In this document: in pieces, positions 11,085 to 21,967 of the stretch
How the letters are laid out: each line of letters begins with the position of its first letter
Position numbering within the stretch: position 1 is the stretch's first letter
Origin: Cristatella mucedo
Lineage: Eukaryota; Bryozoa; Phylactolaemata; Cristatellidae
Assembly: GCA_009760855.2 (NCBI GenBank)
Contig: WPIO01000012.1
Coordinates: 7,917,501-7,979,500, forward strand
Length of the DNA: 62,000 bases
Direction of reading: 5' to 3'
Position numbers and translations under genes: made by a program
The notes under the pieces: generated by a model
What the model was told of the DNA's origin: nothing
The model's database searches: none
Seen by the model: only the letters and a program-made list of their open reading frames with translations

Positions 11085-11375
11085 AACGTCCAGTACAGCC
11101 GTGGGGATGGGAGTTGTGCACCCGGCCCCTATGATATTGTTCTTCCTGACAGCACATTTATTGGTATTTTGTAAATATTAATGGGGCGATCATCGGGAAA
11201 ATGAGCACAAACAAGGCGATATTATCAATATTTTCACACATTTCATAGAATTGACTTGACATGTCACTATACTTTACAGCTCTAAGTATTTAAAGACATG
11301 TCCAGATGTGCGATCACTTCCACGCTGATCGCTCTCCGAGACTTTTCCAGCGGCCATCAGGCCACTGCCACTGCA
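11085..11375 (+). other. Junction of blocks A and B
   Basis: Block A ends with gagatatcaccacttttag (~11,070), the same motif family as gaggtattacaactttt at ~15,630. About 200 bp without a recognisable match follow. Then comes the start of an array unit (gacatgtccagatgtgcgatcac...gccactgcacttcg) broken by the LTR element at 11,381. Confidence 0.45.
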
Positions 11376-11380
11376 CTTCG

Positions 11381-11762
11381 CCTAGTTTAGGTATATGTCT
11401 GCTCCTCTGATGAACCTGTGACATAGAATGGACACAGGCCGATAACTTGCTGGTGGCCAGATGGTGGAATCACCATCAGGGTCAGCGGTGCACAGCTTTG
11501 GTCCGTCTGTGGTGTGGCATGAACACAGGCCAGTAACAAGCTGGTGGCCAGATGTTGGATTCACCATCACGATCGGCCGGTGCACAGTTGTGATCCTCGA
11601 TGAATCATGCGGGACAACCAGGGGACTGGAGCAATGGAGGAAAGGGGAGTCGAGTAAGAAAAATGGGCGAAGGGAGCCGTGCGTCCTTCGGCTCCGTACG
11701 TTTTGCAATAAACTGTTGGCTTTGTTCGTGGGCTGGCTCTCTGATGTGCGATCCAAATGACA
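11381..11762 (+). repeat. 5' LTR of the gag-only element (copy 1)
   Basis: The U3 part contains two ~105-bp direct repeats built on cacaggccngtaacnngctggtggccagatggtgga. A polyadenylation signal aataaa occurs at ~11,707, after ccttcggctccgtacg. The 382-bp length matches the 382-bp LTR at 42,039-42,420. Confidence 0.8.
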
Positions 11763-11785
11763 AGCTCTTTCGGCTATTTCGTGGG

Positions 11786-12151
11786 ATGGAGCCAATGACA
11801 CCTTTGGAGATGTCTTGTGCAGCATCCCAAGGCGTCAATTGCTTCGGAGACTTCGTTGGCTGGCTGCTGAACTTCGAGAGGGAGATGAAGAAAAGTGGCT
11901 ACGAACCGAGTGAGTGGGACTTGTTTGTACTCCTTGCGATGCAAGGCGGTGCTTTTGCGTTTGCCTCGAGGCTCCGGCAGGCAGTTCAAGACGATTATGC
12001 CCAGCTTCGCGAGGCCGTAGCGAGGGTATTCACATCGCCTGCCAGTAGAGCACGATTGTCGCATGCTAATCGGGATAAGGCTGGTCGGACTGAGAAAGCT
12101 GACAGGAGCGACCGGAAGCGGCAGCAGCGATCACCGATGGGTGCCGGGTGA
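11786..12151 (+). CDS. Gag-like protein of the LTR element
   Basis: This is an open 121-codon frame starting at the first ATG inside the element interior (MEPMTPLEM). The core FVGWLLNFEREMKKSGYEPS, then LLAMQGGAFAFASRLRQ, then DDYAQLREAVARVF has the spacing of a retrotransposon gag capsid region (PF03732-like: a helix, then an A-FA/W motif, then a paired helix). The C-terminal tail is basic (RKRQQRS). There is no CCHC zinc knuckle. The same frame continues upstream into the LTR, where another ATG occurs at 11,744. Copy 2 has a stop and a frameshift in the same gene. The role would be particle formation for the element, not a host function. Confidence 0.6.
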   Translation: MEPMTPLEMSCAASQGVNCFGDFVGWLLNFEREMKKSGYEPSEWDLFVLLAMQGGAFAFASRLRQAVQDDYAQLREAVARVFTSPASRARLSHANRDKAGRTEKADRSDRKRQQRSPMGAG

Positions 12152-13032
12152 CAGAGGTTTGCCAGGCAGCGGAGCAGTGGCGGCTGGCAACGGCTCTCAA
12201 AGCGATGACGGTTGGTCAGGCTGCGATGGCATTCAACGAAGCAACACCGTTGTGCGGGGCAACGGTCAGTGTTGTGGCTGAGGTGTCAGACAGTGAGATG
12301 CGCACGGAGAGGCGGCGGCATCGGTGAGGAAGGCCGTGGCATCCGCGTGCCAGTCGGCTGCAAACGTGCGAGTCGGCGGCGGCCACATGAGAGTCGGCTG
12401 CGTTCGTGACCGAGGCAGTGGCCTGCGATGCAGCACAAGCCATGACGGTGACAGTCATCTGCGACCTGTTATTGGGCTGCCACGCGGCACAGGCCGGAGA
12501 TGGTGTGCACACCAAAGATTCGGCACAGGACTGAGAGGCTGTCCAGGAGGGAGAGTCAGTGCTGGCCGCAGAGACTATGCAGGTCGGAGTGTGTGCAGAC
12601 CAAAGAGCCTGCACACGCCGGTGAGTCAGTGCAGCATGGGGAGATCACTCGTGACAGAGAGACTGTAAAGATTAGATAGGCTGTGTGGGCCAGAGAAGCA
12701 GCTACGCATGTCGGAGACGCAACGGCAGAATCATCAGAGGCGGATTGAGTGACGGCGGTCGAGGTCTGCAAAACGGTGGCTGTGGACGTCAGCACGGCGA
12801 CGATGGCCGGTGGTTTACATTGCTGGCTGATCGCAAAAAGCCGTACGCCGTGTGCCTCCTAAGAACAGCCGTAAAGTAGCCTGTGGGGTCAGCTATTCAT
12901 GTTAGCTGCTATGCCACGGATGTGTAGTGTCTAGTCTGTATCGTTTGTAGATAGGCTCGTTCATTGCTGCTCTGTACATTGCTGCTGCTTGTGTGGCTGC
13001 TGGAAACTTGTGACCTAAAGGTCAAGGGGGCA
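12152..13032 (+). other. Interior of the LTR element, Ala/Val-rich decayed coding sequence
   Basis: Segments in different frames read like a repeated Ala-rich tail (ESVLAAETMQ, ADQRACTRR); copy 2 at 42,963-43,280 reads SARKAAASAMKVAASARKAA. The composition resembles the ORF at 34,680. It ends at the polypurine tract (13,019-13,032). Confidence 0.5.
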
Positions 13033-13392
13033 TGTAGTTCGAGTTTATGCTTGCTCCTCGGATGAGCCTGTGATGTGGCATCAACACAAGCCAGTAACCA
13101 GCTGGTGGCCAGTCGGTGGATTCACCACCAGCGTCGGCCGGGGCACAGTTGCGGTCCGCCTGTGATGCGGATGGTCACAGGCCGGTAACCTACAGGTGGC
13201 CAGATGGTGGATTCACCATCACAATCGACCGGTCTACAGTTGTGGGCCTCGATGAACCATCGGGTCAACTAGAGGACTGGAGCAGTGGAGGAGATATGGG
13301 AGTCAAGTGGCCGAAGGGAGCGAAGGAAGCCGTGAAACCTTCGGCTCCTCTCTGTTAATTGTCTGGCTCCCTAAAGTGCGAACCAATCAACA
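13033..13392 (+). repeat. 3' LTR of the gag-only element (copy 1)
   Basis: It begins TGTAGTTCGAG directly after the polypurine tract and ends ...ccaatcaaca. It is about 22 bp shorter than the 5' LTR, mostly around the poly(A)-signal area, where aataaac is replaced by gttaatt. Confidence 0.8.
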
Positions 13393-13397
13393 TTTCG

Positions 13398-14430
13398 GCA
13401 GTAGAACGGTGCAATCGATAAGGTCACACTCGGCAGATGGTCAAAGTTCATTACGAGGCTTGTTAATAGCTGTTAAAGGCAGCATCAAGTCCTCCACAAG
13501 GCTGCTCCAGTGCATGACTGAGGCAGTAATATCACTGGATCTTGACAGCCAGGTGGCAGAAACGGCAGTAGCAGCCGCTTGCCAGATGACTGCACTACTA
13601 ACCGAAGCTTAAGACATCACTCCTTCATCTTCGCCTGGGGCATATACCATTACTGCACCATTAAGTACAAGGTCCTTAGGGACGTGTCCAGGTGTGTGAT
13701 GGCTCGTCAAAACCTTCCTTGCAGCAGGCAAGCTGCTGCTGCTGCTCTTCGGCAGTACGCCGATGCAATTGCCGATTCCACACTCGGCCGACGATCGAAG
13801 TTCAACCCGAGGCTTGTTGATCACTACCGAAGGCACCACAAAACCCACCTCCAAGCTGTTCCGGTGCAAGGCGGAGACAGCAGTGCCACCGGCTGCTGAC
13901 AGCGATATGGCACAATCGGCAGTAGCAGCAGCTCGCTTGATGACAGCACAACAAACCGAAGCCGGTGACATCAATAATTTGCTGTCGTGTGCAGGATACA
14001 CTATAACTGCTACATAAAGTTTAAGGTCTTTGGGGCACTTCCAGGTGTGTGATAAAATCCAGATTGTTTCCTCGTATAGACCTTGCCAGCAGCTATCAGG
14101 TGGCTGCACTTTGACAGTTCTACGATGCGAGAGCCAATGCTACACTAGGCCGATTATCAAAGTTAATCGCGAGTCTCGTTGATCGCTACCAAATTCAGCA
14201 CCAAGTCTTCCACAAGGCTACTCCGGTGCACAAGGTGGAGACAGCAATGCCATTGGGTCCTGACAGCGAGGTGTCAGAAGCAGCTGTAAGAGCAGCATGC
14301 CAGATGAAAGTGCTAGTAACCGAAGCCGGTGACACGGATCTCCCATTATCGGCAGTGGCACGTACCATTAATGCACCATCAAATTAAAGGGCTTGGTGGA
14401 CGTGTGCACCTATGATTACAAACTGAAAAT
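13398..14430 (+). repeat. Array of three degenerate ~355-bp tandem repeats (copy 1)
   Basis: Unit landmarks recur: ggtgtgtgat at 13,691, 14,043 and (as gcacctatgat) ~14,401; cttcggcag...cga at 13,394, 13,748 and 14,109; accgaagc at 13,602, 13,957 and 14,318. A + frame such as SEVSEAAVAAACQMTVLVTE recurs across units but is interrupted, and a 166-codon minus frame also runs through it. The coding status is therefore undecided. The LTR element sits inside the first unit. Confidence 0.8.
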
Positions 14431-15114
14431 CATAAGACCTTGGATGCTCGAGCAAGTCAATGCTTGATCATATTTTAAATTTGAAGTCGCTCGGTAAGAA
14501 AATGACCGTTCTATTGAATTGAATGAACATTTTCAGATTTACTCCAAGTGAACGAAGCCACTTGTTAGATCCAACTTACCAGCTTAGTGACAAGGTAAGA
14601 CTGCTAGATTGTTACCAATGGCCACGACTGAAAACAGATAAGGAGTAAAATAATTTAGTAGCTTCCATTGTATAGGACTCCTTATTGACCAAATCCCAGG
14701 CAGTAGGAAATTCCCAATAAGTTATCCCAAATGATATTTTAGAAGCCGCACACAAGTCACTTCTAGTTTGTAAGCCGATGTAAACAAACCAATACGAACA
14801 TGTTTCTGTCAAGTATAAAATTATTGGGCATTGGAGTACTGCATGCTATGAGCTGGTGGAGGCAGGACAGCGCTTTGGCCGATCGGGTTTGTGCTTTTCG
14901 ATCGTTCTTACTGTCAGTCGCACGGTTGACCTCGATGGGTCTTGTCACTATCTTGAACACGGAACTTTTTGTTCATAGTTTGAAGTAACGTGTTCTGCAA
15001 GTCCGTTGAGGGCAGATTAGTTTTACTTGCAAAGCTCACAAAGAACCCCCCCAGTTCAGCTGGTCTACTTTACAAAAGTAGTCATTATGTTGTGCTTCGT
15101 CAATGACGATCCTT
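14431..15114 (-). repeat. Block B spacer between array and SAP30-like fragment
   Basis: This is paralogous to 9,723-10,365 and to 45,030-45,700. A minus frame FKIVTRPIEVNRAT is shared with 45,464-45,652 but is not kept in block A. I call no gene. Confidence 0.5.
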
Positions 15115-15385
15115 CGTCTTTCATTGCCTCTTCATCATAATCTCTATATGCCCTGAGACCGTCGTCAACGTTCCTGCCATTGACCTAAGCTGGAGGCAAG
15201 CTCGTTGCCCATATGAAGGATATCCCCTATGGTCAGTCGAGGCTAGATTTTGAGGCTGAAATCTTTTGCATAGTGCCTGAAAAGGCTATTTGACACAATG
15301 AACAAGTAGCTGGCTTTACCTTTCATCCGCTAGTTGTGGATACTGCTCTTGAATGAACTTGTCTTCGATAAATGTTGTATCGCAT
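15115..15385 (-). pseudogene. SAP30-like exon 2 fragment B (decayed)
   Basis: In minus sense it shows DTTFIEDKFIQEQYPQ, which matches the STFIED segment of the intact exon 2. An FSGTMQ-type remnant of the LRRYAEEF helix follows, then only scattered matches. Frameshifts and stops make it non-coding. The duplicated copy B' (45,705-46,010) preserves other parts better, so the two together support the identification. Confidence 0.65.
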
Positions 15386-15623
15386 GGGCGTGTCTGATCG
15401 TCTTAAAGCTTGAGCATGGTAACTTTATTATCTAAACTGACTTCCAATGGTTTTATGACATTTTTTAGATGTTTTTCTGTCGTTAGCCGCAGTTATTGTT
15501 CGTTTTAAAGTACTCAGTCTCGTCGTCTCCATTCCAGCAGGTCATAGATTGATGCCAAGGTTTTTTGCATCGCTAAGAATCTTAACATGTTTGTCGCCCC
15601 GAGCAGCATCTGCCTCATCTTTT

Positions 15624-15660
15624 ATATTGGAGGTATTACAACTTTTAATACCTCCAATAT
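15624..15660. repeat. Perfect 14-bp inverted repeat with 9-nt loop
   Basis: The arms atattggaggtatt and aatacctccaatat surround acaactttt. In copy 2 (~46,268-46,305) the same place has mismatches in the arms, so the perfect hairpin is private to copy 1. It marks the end of block B. Confidence 0.85.
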
Positions 15661-16110
15661 GAAAAATGACTTGGCTCCTCAATACCTAGCTTTATCAAGT
15701 CTATTATTATTATATTAATATTATTAGCTAACCTACCACATCAGTTTCAGCATCCTCGTGTCCTTAGGACCTGTATCGACTATAAAAGAGTCGTTCCATT
15801 GCTCAGGCCTAACACCGTTCGTGACAGAAGATTTAGCTCTGCAGGTCCAAGACTGTGGAGCTCACTTTTATAATTCTTACCCAACGAAAGTTCTTTCCGG
15901 CTACCGAGGATGGCTCGTCCTTTCGAGTGGTCCAGAAATGCTACTTCCATGTTACCCACTACCTATACTGCTCTACTTACTCAGCTGTGCTTCCCACTTT
16001 CTATTTGTTGCTTGATATGATGGCTGTTGGCTACCGAATGCATAGTGAAAGCTACTTAGGCTGTGTGTGGGCTACAACAGTCATCCTACATAACACCCAC
16101 TGGTGTTTGA
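15661..16110 (+). mobile_element. LINE ORF2 C-terminal fragment
   Basis: In + sense it reads LAPQYLADL-like and HQFQHPRVLRPVST segments, then RRFSSAGPRLWSSL. This is the conserved C-terminal signature of CR1/L2 ORF2 proteins. It is interrupted by frameshifts. It is shared with copy 2 (46,290-46,730) and related, in opposite orientation, to 24,290-24,640. Copy 1 has an extra ~34-bp insert, tatcaagtctattattatta, at ~15,690. Confidence 0.65.
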
Positions 16111-16671
16111 GGTATGTATAGTTAAATTAGAGATACACTGCATTACATGACACATTTTCCCAGTAGGTTTGCTGGTGTTTGTAGAGCATCGTCATGCACT
16201 AGCAGTGTGTTAAATGCTGCCTTGCATTCTGTTTAACACGAAATGCTGCTAGATTCTCAATGTAGATTCATTAAAGCAGTGCAGGGTCATGTACCAATTA
16301 AAGTTCTATCGTTGCACGTCGGCCACTCACTAGACTCGGTGCAGACGTGACCGGCATTGATGAGGCTGCATCGAGCACATCCAGATCCATGCTGCACTGG
16401 TCGTTAAACCGTGGTAGCAGGAGCAGCAGCTGCAGCAGCAGTGCGGCTGTTGGGCCGAGCAGAGCTGGTTCGTCGTCCAAGAGAACTGAGAGCAAGCGAT
16501 TTCTAACGTATTAATTTTTACTACCAATGAGCTACTTGTATCGACTGAATAGCCGTTGTTCGATGCAGTTGCTGCACCCTTGATTGTTGGATATGTCGAT
16601 GTCAGCACGTTTGTGGATGAGTGCAGCCAGTTTGTAAAGGTATATTATAAGTGAAATGCACAGGGTCAGCC
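16111..16671. other. No gene supported
   Basis: It aligns with 46,731-47,050, then diverges after a shared agcagcagctgcagcagcagtgc run. Short open frames on the minus strand here do not hold in both copies. Confidence 0.4.
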
Positions 16672-19075
16672 TGATAATGTGGTTAATAATACTCATAATA
16701 TCATTAATGCACTTGATAAAACGCCCTCAGAGAACTCGATCTCTTTCTAGGTGCTTTACATTATTATTATTACTCTCTTTCTTGGCACTTTACATTATTA
16801 TTATTACTTTATTATTTATTATTATTACTTTATTTGCAGCAAAGTGAAATGCAATTTAATGGTAAGTAATATCATGCTTGATTAACAAACAACACGAAAA
16901 CAAGGTTAGGGGTGACATTCACAAGGTCAACATGCAAATGTGGTTAGTGGCAGCATGCACAGTGTCAGCACGCATTAGCACACGAAGGACGAATCACAGG
17001 GATCCACTAAATGCTGTCCTAAATAGGTGTTTTTAAGTTCTTTTTTAATGTGGTCAGGTCAGGGGAGGTTCTGGCGCAGGTCGGGAGGGAGTTCCAGGCT
17101 TCGAGAGCATACGAACTAAATGCACGGTCTCCAAAGGATTTGAGGTTTGTACAAGGTATTGGGAGACTGTTTGATACCGAAAAGTGGGTGGTACGATGCT
17201 TGCGCTGATGGGGGAGTAGATCTGAGAGATGGGCTGAGCCAAAGAATGAAATGACCTAAAAGTGAGAGACAAAACCTTGAAGTCGATCCGTTGCTTGACT
17301 AGTAGCCCGTGCAGGTCAGCGAGAAGTGGTGTATGGTGGCAACTGCGACGCTCACGACAGACAAACCCAGCTGTAGAGTTTTGCACCAGCTGCAATCGCC
17401 TGATCGCACATGCCGGTTGGCCAGTAAGCAGTGAGTCGCAGAAGTTGAGACGCGATGTCACGAATGCATGGACCAGCTTGGACATGGTATCCTTATCTAA
17501 CCAAGCTTAAGTTTAGCAAATGTTAAGAGGCTAAAAATATGCAGATTTGACTGTGAAGCTGAAATGGTCGTCTAACAAGAGGTCACTTTGGAATATGACA
17601 CCTAGATTTCGAGTTGATTCAACCGGAGATATGCCGACAGAGCCAATTTTGAGCGTCAGCCTTTCCAATTTCTGAACCACACTGGTTTTGCCCATAACTA
17701 CTAAGTTGGTTTTAGGATCGTTTAGTTTTAGAAAAATTGCTGCCATCCATGTGTAGATGTCATCAATACATGCAGCAAGTGAGTTGAGAGGATTTGAGGT
17801 GCTCAAAGGCTGGGAGGGATCAAGGCAATGGTACAACTGGGTGTCATCTGCACAGAAGTTAAAGCCTAGATTGTGCTTGGCAATCACATCAGCAAGAGGG
17901 AGAGTATGAACCGTTAAAAGAACTGGACCTAGCACGGAGCACTGAGGAACCCCATATTTCAGAGGTACCTCAGATGATCTTAGTCCATTCATGCCAAAAC
18001 TCTGGAGTTTCCCACCGAGATAAGACCTGGACCACTGCTGAGCAGTGCCAGTGATACTTAAGCGAGCTGAGAGGCTTTCTAGAAGAACTTTGCGATCGAT
18101 GCTATCAAAAGCTGCTGAGAGATTAAGCAAAACAAGCAGAGACACTCTACCCATGTCTGCACTCCTAAGTAGATCGTTGTATACCCTAAGCAATGCTGAC
18201 TCGGTGGAGTAATTAGCTCTAAATCCAGACTGGAACGTACTAGCCTGGCGTGAAGTTTCGATATATAAGTTCAGCTGGTCTGCAGCCACCAGTTCCAGTG
18301 TCTTTGATAGGAATTGTAAAAGGGAGACTGGGCGGGAGTTGCTTAAGTTCTCTTGGTCCAGTGTCGGTTTCTCGAGAAGCGGCCTGACTCCAGCTTTTTT
18401 TAAAGGTGCTGGGACATGACCTGATGCTAAAGACATATTAATGATGTTAGTTATGCATGGCAGCAGCAGATCAATGCAACGTAGGCGCAGGACAGTGGGA
18501 ATAGGGTCCAGAGGACTTGTAGTCTTCTTTGATTGAGATACGAACTTTAGGATTAGATAACTAGTGACCTGCTTAAATGCAGACATTGAGGTGCAGCCAG
18601 GAGCCGAGGAACAGTATTGTAGTGGGGGAGGTTGTCATCGCAGGGATGGATTCCCTGATCATGTTTATCTTCTGCGCAAAGAATCGAGAGCAGCGATCGG
18701 CTAGATCATCAAAGGATCATCAGCTAAGGAGCTTATCTGGGAGCGGTTGAGTTGGTGCTTGATCGTCGACATCAGCATTTTTGGATTGTGCATCTGTGAT
18801 TCAACAATGTTTCTATAGAAGCTAGACTTGGCCTTTGCTAGGATCGATTGGTACGACCTACAGTAGTCTTCATATGCCTGTCGATGGACAGTTAGTCTGT
18901 ATCTTTTGTATGCTTTTTCAAGCTTTCGTATAGTAGACTTGGCTAGCTTAATGTCTGTGGTAAACCATAGGCCGTCTGGGCAGGGGCACACAGTGTGCTT
19001 TGTCACAGGTACAAACTCGTCGAGCGTGTCCGCGAGTGTCGTTATGCAGCTATCTCTCAATGACGACAAATACTA
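16672..19075 (-). mobile_element. CR1/L2-like LINE, 5'-truncated, copy 1 only
   Basis: The minus-strand element's 3' tail region (16,672-16,860) contains three successive copies of the tail motif (ctctttctaggtgctttaca, ctctttcttggcactttaca, then (tta)n runs). These suggest slippage or nested insertion. The body is similar to the LINE at 6,788 but starts further downstream, near the endonuclease/RT linker. It is absent from copy 2. Confidence 0.87.
17054..19069 (-). pseudogene. LINE ORF2 relic with near-complete reverse transcriptase
   Basis: A 351-codon open stretch (18,586-17,531) carries the reverse transcriptase. It has LKKAGVRPLLEKPTL, LSNSRPVSLLQFLSK, SLLVLLNLSAAFDSIDRKVL, YGVPQCSVLGPVLLTVH and FCADDTQLYH. 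The catalytic pair Asp-Asp is present (CADD instead of YADD), but GVPQGS is changed to GVPQCS. The thumb follows in another frame (SKLVHAFVTSRLNFCDSL). A separate upstream piece (19,069-18,701) holds the linker (KLEKAYKRYRLTVHRQAYED). It is better preserved than the 6.8-kb element but still frameshifted. Confidence 0.9.
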
Positions 19076-20517
19076 AGGGCAGAGGACAGCAGAAAATCTT
19101 GCCAGAGCAGCTGCATCCCGATTTAGATGCAATCTGTGTGTGACTGACTCTGCAAGCTTGCAGACTTGGCATATTTGTCTGCCTATGCACAGATGCTGCT
19201 GCAGCCTGTGACTGTTTCAGCAGTGGTCGAACCAAGAGAGCAATTACTAACCATACTTTGGAAAAGTTGTGCTCGCATGCCTCAATGAAGATTAAGAATC
19301 AGTCAGAATCGAACTCTTAGAAAATCTGAGCTGGTTTACCAGCCTAATTTGTATAGCTGCAGAAGAGTCTTATCATCTGTTACCTCAGCTGACAGTTGGC
19401 ACTAAACGATCACTCAACTGCAGGATTTGAAGTCATGTTCTTAGTTATTGCAGACGCCTGCCAAGATGCTGCATGCCTATCCATTTCAGAAGAGGCATTT
19501 TATGCTATTTGTATTCACTGCAGGATGCAGCACCGGCCGAGTGCCTCAAGCAACTGGTTTCCTTCTAGATAATTTCAGGACGGTCCTCATGCACAGAATG
19601 TACTGCAACATGCCGACGAATAGGTAGTGCTGTTCGCAGAGCCACTGAATGAACTACTGCCTTCAGACTATGCAGGACCCTCAGGAGGAAGGAGCCGGCA
19701 TGCTAGCAAGTTAGACAGGCAGCGCTGGTCCAGTTGCACCCCTGAACTGAGCAAGGATGGTTAGCTCTCAAAGTGCCACACGTCCTATAAAAACATGACT
19801 ACATGCAGGTGCACTTGAAGTTACAGCACAAATACTACAATAGAAATTACATTAAATTAATATTACATCCAAGGAACTGCACGATGCGGGCATGTAAATG
19901 TACCTGTAAGGTTGATTAAGGATCTTAAAATAGATTTGATGCTTTCTAGAGAGCCAATGGCACAGACAGAAGTAGTGTCACGTGTCTGCCACCCTTTTAA
20001 CAACAGACTGAACAAGCTGCTGAGTTTCGTACTGCTATTCGCATCAAATGCAGTTGCTCGGCATGCTGCAACAAGATCCAACCGCCGATTAACTACTGGC
20101 TAATCCTGAGATTGGTTATATCCCTGGTGATTTTAGGGAAGTACTGTTGCCACACGGCATAACTAAGCCAAATCAGGAGACCCTTCAGACTGTCCGTCAT
20201 ATGCGTCCTATCCTCGGACTGAAACAAGAGTGCAGCCAGCAGTGGCAGCATCAGAAACACCCTCTCCCAGCTGCCAGCCAAAAAGGGAACTGACATCACT
20301 CACACTGGAAGACCTGTGTGTATAACACAGTAAAGGTCAGTGCCCTAATTTGATCAGCCCAAAATGGGTTATTAGTGTCTGCCAGAAACCACGATACTGT
20401 TGCAGTCACTAGCAGCACTACAAAAGCAGCACCTAAATCAGTAGGATTACACGAGGCAGTATTAGTTGTTGCCAAGTCGGGTCACCAAGTACAGGGTCCC
20501 AGCAAAATAAGTACACC
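19076..20517. other. Duplicated non-repetitive stretch without a supported gene
   Basis: It aligns with ~47,540-49,300, except that copy 2 has an extra ~650 bp at 48,490-49,140. A + frame from ~20,350 (VAVTSSTTKAAPKSVGLHEA to STPMMS) and a minus frame with a hydrophobic run (AAFVVLLVTATVSWFLA) are both open here and in copy 2. I cannot choose between them. Confidence 0.4.
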
Positions 20518-20686
20518 GATGATGTCCTGCTGAAAGCAATGCAGCATGCCAGCCACCACTGAAAGCAGCAGCTTCTGGCAGAGGCAATGCGACCCATCCG
20601 TGGGGGTCGAGGACCGCCGAGCACTGCCACTCAGACTAGTGAGGACACAAGCCAGAGGGCCGATTCACTCAGCAATAGATCACTGT
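20518..20686 (+). CDS. Conserved exon-like block (copy 1, interrupted)
   Basis: The frame DDVLLKAMQHASHH, a TGA, then KQQLLAEAMRPIRGGRG and PPSTATQTSEDTSQRADS reads as protein. Copy 2 (49,302-49,451) has Cys in place of the TGA, but then a TAA at the position of this copy's final Ser. About 130 bp here differ by only a few bases between copies, much less than the surroundings. No family is recognised. If it is coding, each copy carries one different disabling change. Confidence 0.3.
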
Positions 20687-21967
20687 GATGTAGCTCGTGA
20701 AACATGGCCGCTGCAGGAAAACCTACAGTGCCTTCACCCAAAGAGAGAGAGAGAGAGAGAGCCTTTGCGAACGCTCAGGTGCTATGAATGAGGTCAATAG
20801 ATTCTCATTGCCAAATATGTTGAACTTTCGCTATCAAAAGATCTACCGTCACAACAACCAATAATAAAAGATTTAAATTAATCGCAGATAAACGTAATGA
20901 ACACATAACTTTAAAAAAAAATAATAAAGTAACCCAACATGCCGACTTGAAGCTCCAGCGTGATGCTATGAACCGCAGTCCTGACTTTATCATGAGCCTC
21001 AGCCGAAGGCAAGGGCATGTTATTAATAAGTCCTTAATGAATGCATCTCTGACTATCTGAATTAAAAAGCATCACGGACTATTAATAAACTAAAATCGAC
21101 ATATAAATCAAACATTTGTTTGAAAATATCAATAACTGAAAGTGAATGAAATACTTTAAGTTCGCTGCCAGAATGTTTGTTACAAGAAAACTAATCAAGA
21201 AATAGTAGAGTCTGAAGATTTGACAAGTATATGAGATTTTATACGAGAGATAGAGAGAGATAGAGTTGGGTAAGCTGTGGTCTCCTGACAAGCCACATCA
21301 GACATTTTAATTGACGTGTAATCACATTACGAGAATTTTTTTGGCCAAAACATAAAATTAGTTAAAGCGAATGCCTGTAATTCTAGTAATTAAAGCAAGA
21401 CAGTTCTTCCTTAGCTCTGTCAAGCTACAAGTTCTGTCACTTTCGTCACATCGAAACATGGCGAGCGTTGTCTTTCGTGACCACTTTTTCGGATGTCATG
21501 AAATTATAATGTAATATAATATCATTCACCAAAGCGAGTTCACAGGCATTAAGCTACTCGTAATATACAAGTAAAGAACTTCAAGAGCTCAAATCGAGCT
21601 TGTATGAACTGGTACAATTGATTGTGCTTTGTTCGCCGTTCAATAGCAATAAAGGTGGGGGCTCCAACTGTTGTACTCTAATCTTTATTCCCTGAATGGG
21701 TACGTGTACTAGCTGGCCGACTCAAAGCAGATGGGGAAGTGCATTTATGGCAGGCCACATTCTCACATCAAAGGCCGGGCACTACACCGAGTCAGTTGTA
21801 GAACAACCTGCTGCTAGGGGAGCATTCATGAGTGGCCGAGGCTACTTTGCTAATTACCATAGCAGGCGCACCGAACACAGCTTACACCTTACAACTTACA
21901 ATGTACCTCAGGAGTATTTTTATCTTCAGTGAAATTGATACATAGAGATCTAATGCGAGGTTCATTT
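20687..21967. other. AT-rich stretch, no gene
   Basis: It contains a short (GA)n run (~20,744-20,760) and another near 21,243. It aligns with 49,480-50,785. I see no exon-like block conserved in both copies. Confidence 0.5.

Larger units (their letters stand above)
11381..13392 (+). mobile_element. Short LTR retrotransposon (gag-only), copy 1
   Basis: There are two LTRs (11,381-11,762 and 13,033-13,392) around a 1.27-kb interior. The flanking target duplication is cttcg at 11,376-11,380 and tttcg at 13,393-13,397. The second LTR is preceded by the polypurine tract aggtcaagggggca and begins TGTAG; both LTRs end in CA. The 5' LTR start has decayed from TG to CC in both duplication copies. The interior has a gag-like frame and Ala-rich, frame-shifted sequence. 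I see no protease, reverse transcriptase or integrase, so it must have been mobilised in trans. The insertion interrupts a unit of the ~355-bp array. Assignment to Ty3/gypsy is inferred from the 5-bp duplication and polypurine tract. Confidence 0.85.

Noticed and set aside
13609-14109. A 166-codon minus frame in the ~355-bp array
   Set aside because: It spans repeat units that are also open on the + strand, and copy 2 keeps only half. Coding strand and status cannot be shown.
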